A program made the position numbers and the translations under genes. Below are positions 61,195 through 64,000 of a stretch of DNA of 64,000 bases, piece after piece (positions within the stretch are counted from its first letter, which is position 1; each line of letters begins with the position of its first letter). The stretch comes from Sediminispirochaeta bajacaliforniensis DSM 16054 (GTDB taxonomy: Bacteria; Spirochaetota; Spirochaetia; DSM-16054; Sediminispirochaetaceae). Location: NCBI RefSeq assembly GCF_000378205.1, contig NZ_KB899409.1:62001-126000 (forward strand), read 5' to 3'. Under the pieces are notes generated by a model. The model did no database searches. It saw only the letters and a list, made by a program, of their open reading frames with translations, and had not been told where the DNA came from.

Positions 61195-63893
61195 GAAAAC
61201 GACTTTTGCTCTTTTTTGCCGCCGTCATCCTCCTGACTGGTACGCTTTTGATAGGCATAGCCGGAAATACCTTTTGGCAAAGCCAACGGAAGATTATCGA
61301 TCAAATACAAGAAGATATTGTCGGTCAGGTGGAAGAACGGGTCGCTAATTTCGATCTCCTTCTTTTTTGGACCGAAGAGGCTATGCAGAAGGAAGGAACA
61401 GAGGCAATGGCACGCCTGAGTTCCGACTATCCCGACATCGAAAAGCTGCTGAAGATCCCGCCTGCGGAATTAAAGAAGATAGCAAGTGTCTACGGCCTAG
61501 ATGAAATCTATGTAATCGATCCGAACCAGATTATTGTACAAAGCTCTCTTATCTCCGATATCGGGATCGACATCGGAAAATTCAGCAGACGTTTTTCACG
61601 TTTTCTTTTTGATATCGCCGGATCGGGACGCATTGCAGCCCAGAAGCTTGTTCCCTCCAGTACAACCGGTATTATCAATACATATTTTTATTACGGCTCC
61701 CCCTCCTCACGTTACCTCTTGGAAGGAAGCCTCTCCGTCAGTAGTTTTTTCGGAAAAAATTATCCTCCACACTTCTACGATTATTTTTTCCACGATTACT
61801 TTTCCGATCTTACAAACGGAAGAAGTTATGTCTCCTCAATTGGAATTTACCACCTAAGCCACGGGATACAGTGGTCGCTCATAGATGAAGATCGATCCTT
61901 TGTCGACCGTTTTTCCGTCGTCCCCCAACTCAGAGAGGGTAAAACGATAACAATACGGGAGGGGGGCCGCCTTTATCGATACCAACCGCTGCAGATCAGA
62001 AGCATAACTACGGATTTTTCCTATCCGCTTTTTATCGAAATTGCTTACGACCTTTCTCCTATACAGGCCATTCAAAGGGGCTCCTTTGCCCATGGCTTCA
62101 CGCTTATGCTCTTTTTCCTTTTTATCATTATGATTCCCTTCATATATCTCTTGCAGAAATTATTTCTCAATCCACTTTCCGCAATCGAAGCAAATATCCA
62201 CAAAATTGAGCGAGGAGAGCATCCTCGCAAACGCGATCACACCGGAGATAATGATCTTCAGGCAATCGACTCTGCAATCATCAAAATGGCCGAACGTATT
62301 GACGAGCGAACGGGAGAACTTCAAAAAACCAGAATTTTTTTTCGCAATATCATCAATGCAATGCCTTCTGCCATCTTTATCGTGAATGAAACAGGTATGA
62401 TCGAGAGTGGAAACGATACCGCAGCCTCAATGTTCGGAATGGAGAAAGGAACGATTGTGGGAATGGCCTTTGACAAGCTTCTTCCGGAAGTTTCACCTAT
62501 GCTGGCCGACATCGCGAAAGGAACTTCACACAATAGCGTCGAAAGTCCCCGACTTCTAAAAATCAACAGGAACCAGAATGAACTACTTTTCGCCCTCTCG
62601 ATTTTCACCGTCCAAGGTAAAAACTCCCAATGGGTTATTCGCCTTGACGACGTGACGGAAAGCAAACGCAAAGACGAGCAGATACGACAGGCTCAGCGTA
62701 TGGAAACCATCGGCTATTTGGCAGGCGGACTTGCACATGATTTCAACAATATCCTCGGGGGTATCAGTGGGACGATCAGCCTGATGAAGCTTGAGCTGGA
62801 AGAGGAGCCAAGCCCAAATCGGGATACAATCCTCCATCATCTCGAGACTATTTCGGATTCGGTATCCAGCGCCTCTCACATTGTGATGCAGATGCTTACG
62901 CTGGCAAAAAAAAAGGGATCGGAGAAAAAGATTTTCGATCTGAATGAGATAGCCAGTCGTTCGGTAGAATTTCTACGAAACTCAACAGATAAAAGTGTCG
63001 AGATAGCTTTTACACCCTTCACAAGAGCGGCGATTTGCGAAGGATCGCCTTCTCAGATCGAGCAGGTGATTCTCAATCTCGGAATCAACGGTATTCATGC
63101 CATGACCACCATGAGGGAGAAAAAAGAAGAGTATGGCGGAAAACTTTCGATTTCCGTGGAGCGATCGATACTAAGCAAAGAATTCTTTGCGTCCCATCCC
63201 GAGAGCAACCGGGGAGGATATTGGAATATCAAGGTACGTGATACGGGAATCGGAATTCCGGAAGAAAATCGGCAAAAAATATTCGATCCCTTTTTCTCTA
63301 CAAAGAGCAGGGGACGGGGCACAGGTTTAGGTCTCACCATGGTCTACAACATCGTCCAGCAGCACGGAGGTATAATCGAAATAAAAAGCACCGCTGGGGA
63401 AGGAACAAGCTTTATCATTCATCTCCCCCTCCCCCATTCGGTCATGAACGGATCTCTGCCTATAGCCGATCATGGCTCTGGGCGCCCCAGGATGACCAAA
63501 GGATCGGGAACCGTTCTTTTCGTGGACGACGAAGAGATGCTTCTTTCCAACGGATCCGCTATGTTGCACGCCTGCGGCTATGAAGTAACGACCGCCTCCT
63601 CGGGCAAAAACGCCATGGAATTGCTTCGAAAAACCCCGGATCGCTACGATATTGCCGTCGTCGATATTATCATGCCTGAATTTAGTGGATTAGAATGTTT
63701 GAAAGCGATCCAGAAAGAGGCTCCATCGCTTCCGGTGATTCTTACAAGCGGAAATTCCGGGGACGAACAAATCAGTGAGGGAATAGAAGCGGGAGCCGCC
63801 GCTTTTTTGCCGAAACCTTATTCCATAGAGACACTAAGTTCTTTGATAGCAGATACCCTTAAACCTCGATTAATATCGAAAGATGAGTTATAA
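61191..63893 (+). CDS. Membrane hybrid histidine kinase (sensor-PAS-HisKA-HATPase-REC)
   Basis: A 900-residue protein. Two membrane helices (~5-25 and ~303-325) flank a large Cache/sensor-like periplasmic domain. A HAMP-like linker, a PAS domain (~375-500), HisKA with His in GGLAHDFNNILGG, and HATPase with VILNLGINGIHAM and DTGIGIPEENR then GTGLGL follow. The C-terminal receiver has VVDIIMPEFSGLE and FLPKPYS. The start is the ATG overlapping the SufU-like stop. A stand-alone receiver protein follows, so a phosphorelay pair is likely. The signal is unknown. Confidence 0.92.
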   Translation: MRKRLLLFFAAVILLTGTLLIGIAGNTFWQSQRKIIDQIQEDIVGQVEERVANFDLLLFWTEEAMQKEGTEAMARLSSDYPDIEKLLKIPPAELKKIASVYGLDEIYVIDPNQIIVQSSLISDIGIDIGKFSRRFSRFLFDIAGSGRIAAQKLVPSSTTGIINTYFYYGSPSSRYLLEGSLSVSSFFGKNYPPHFYDYFFHDYFSDLTNGRSYVSSIGIYHLSHGIQWSLIDEDRSFVDRFSVVPQLREGKTITIREGGRLYRYQPLQIRSITTDFSYPLFIEIAYDLSPIQAIQRGSFAHGFTLMLFFLFIIMIPFIYLLQKLFLNPLSAIEANIHKIERGEHPRKRDHTGDNDLQAIDSAIIKMAERIDERTGELQKTRIFFRNIINAMPSAIFIVNETGMIESGNDTAASMFGMEKGTIVGMAFDKLLPEVSPMLADIAKGTSHNSVESPRLLKINRNQNELLFALSIFTVQGKNSQWVIRLDDVTESKRKDEQIRQAQRMETIGYLAGGLAHDFNNILGGISGTISLMKLELEEEPSPNRDTILHHLETISDSVSSASHIVMQMLTLAKKKGSEKKIFDLNEIASRSVEFLRNSTDKSVEIAFTPFTRAAICEGSPSQIEQVILNLGINGIHAMTTMREKKEEYGGKLSISVERSILSKEFFASHPESNRGGYWNIKVRDTGIGIPEENRQKIFDPFFSTKSRGRGTGLGLTMVYNIVQQHGGIIEIKSTAGEGTSFIIHLPLPHSVMNGSLPIADHGSGRPRMTKGSGTVLFVDDEEMLLSNGSAMLHACGYEVTTASSGKNAMELLRKTPDRYDIAVVDIIMPEFSGLECLKAIQKEAPSLPVILTSGNSGDEQISEGIEAGAAAFLPKPYSIETLSSLIADTLKPRLISKDEL

Positions 63894-63929
63894 TGTAGGA
63901 AATAAAAATTGTTCAAAGGAGAACAACAA

Positions 63930-64000
63930 TGGCGCAAATATTGATCGCCGATGATGAAATATATGTGCGCGATCTGATAAAAAGAAGTCTTGCACATGGC
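63930..64000 (+). CDS. Response regulator, 3' part outside window
   Basis: The first 24 codons (ILIADDEIYVRDLIKRSL) show the acidic pair and first helix of a CheY-like receiver domain. Strong SD AAAGGAGAA. Probably partner of the hybrid kinase just upstream. Whether it has an output domain cannot be seen. Confidence 0.85.

Noticed and set aside
1-64000. CRISPR arrays, insertion sequences, prophage, tRNA or rRNA genes
   Set aside because: No regular spaced repeats, transposase or integrase motifs, phage structural genes or RNA-gene signatures were seen on either strand; a tRNA scan was not run.

Overview
The window is a gene-dense (roughly 50% GC by eye) bacterial chromosome segment with about 53 protein genes, no rRNA or tRNA gene, and no insertion sequence, CRISPR array or prophage that I can see. 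My best guess is a free-living anaerobic member of the Spirochaetia, Spirochaeta/Sediminispirochaeta-like. This is inference from gene content: DapL-type lysine synthesis, a fused PyrB-PyrI aspartate carbamoyltransferase, class III (oxygen-sensitive) ribonucleotide reductase, a ferredoxin-thioredoxin reductase catalytic chain, an LPP20-type lipoprotein and a TlpA/lipoprotein-rich envelope. No marker RNA is present to settle it.

Layout. 1-5557 (+): a sugar-phosphate mutase cut by the window edge, then a metal/redox run (Nim-like flavoprotein, HMA-like protein, NifX-like protein, membrane TlpA, Cys-rich FMN hydroxyacid enzyme, glutaredoxin plus FTR catalytic chain). 5583-9111: D,D-carboxypeptidase, LPP20 lipoprotein, a small leaderless-looking gene, a THEP1-like NTPase and an ACT-domain protein. 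9228-13654 (+): dapA-dapL-lysA followed by an orphan DNA methyltransferase. 13661-22464 (-): an envelope cassette of LiaF-like protein, alpha-2-macroglobulin and PBP1C. 22552-26355 (+): NrdR-box promoter, nrdR, an NrdD carrying a fused thioredoxin-like domain, and nrdG. 26401-33610: flavoprotein, dGTPase, M18 peptidase, a REC-PAS-GGDEF-EAL protein, fumarase and shikimate kinase. 33614-38800: chorismate synthase, a barrel-like outer-membrane protein, trpB, Fe-alcohol dehydrogenase and a nitrilase-family hydrolase.

38821-48920 (-) is a long pyrimidine cluster read pyrBI-pyrE-pyrF-pyrDK-pyrC, followed by a MATE exporter, a divergent PRPP-synthetase-like gene and a GT4 glycosyltransferase. In front of pyrBI lies a promoter, a short leader reading frame that runs through a U-rich stretch and an intrinsic terminator, and a stop codon overlapping the pyrBI start. 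This is the arrangement of the enterobacterial UTP-sensitive pyrBI attenuator and is the most striking find here.

49195-64000: a Gfo/Idh oxidoreductase, an HD-GYP protein, MarC, a DUF1820-type protein, the pncA-zwf-pgl operon (-), and a tightly overlapped (+) operon of MTA deaminase, mtnA, a Cys/Met PLP enzyme, a SufS-like desulfurase, a SufU-like scaffold and a hybrid histidine kinase, with a response regulator cut by the right edge.

Recurring themes: ATGA stop/start overlaps in most operons; convergent genes that abut or overlap without visible U-tract terminators; and several starts where a plausible -10 hexamer lies only 6-9 bases before the ATG with no Shine-Dalgarno (SD) sequence, suggesting leaderless mRNAs. 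All functions are from reading motifs; no database search was run.
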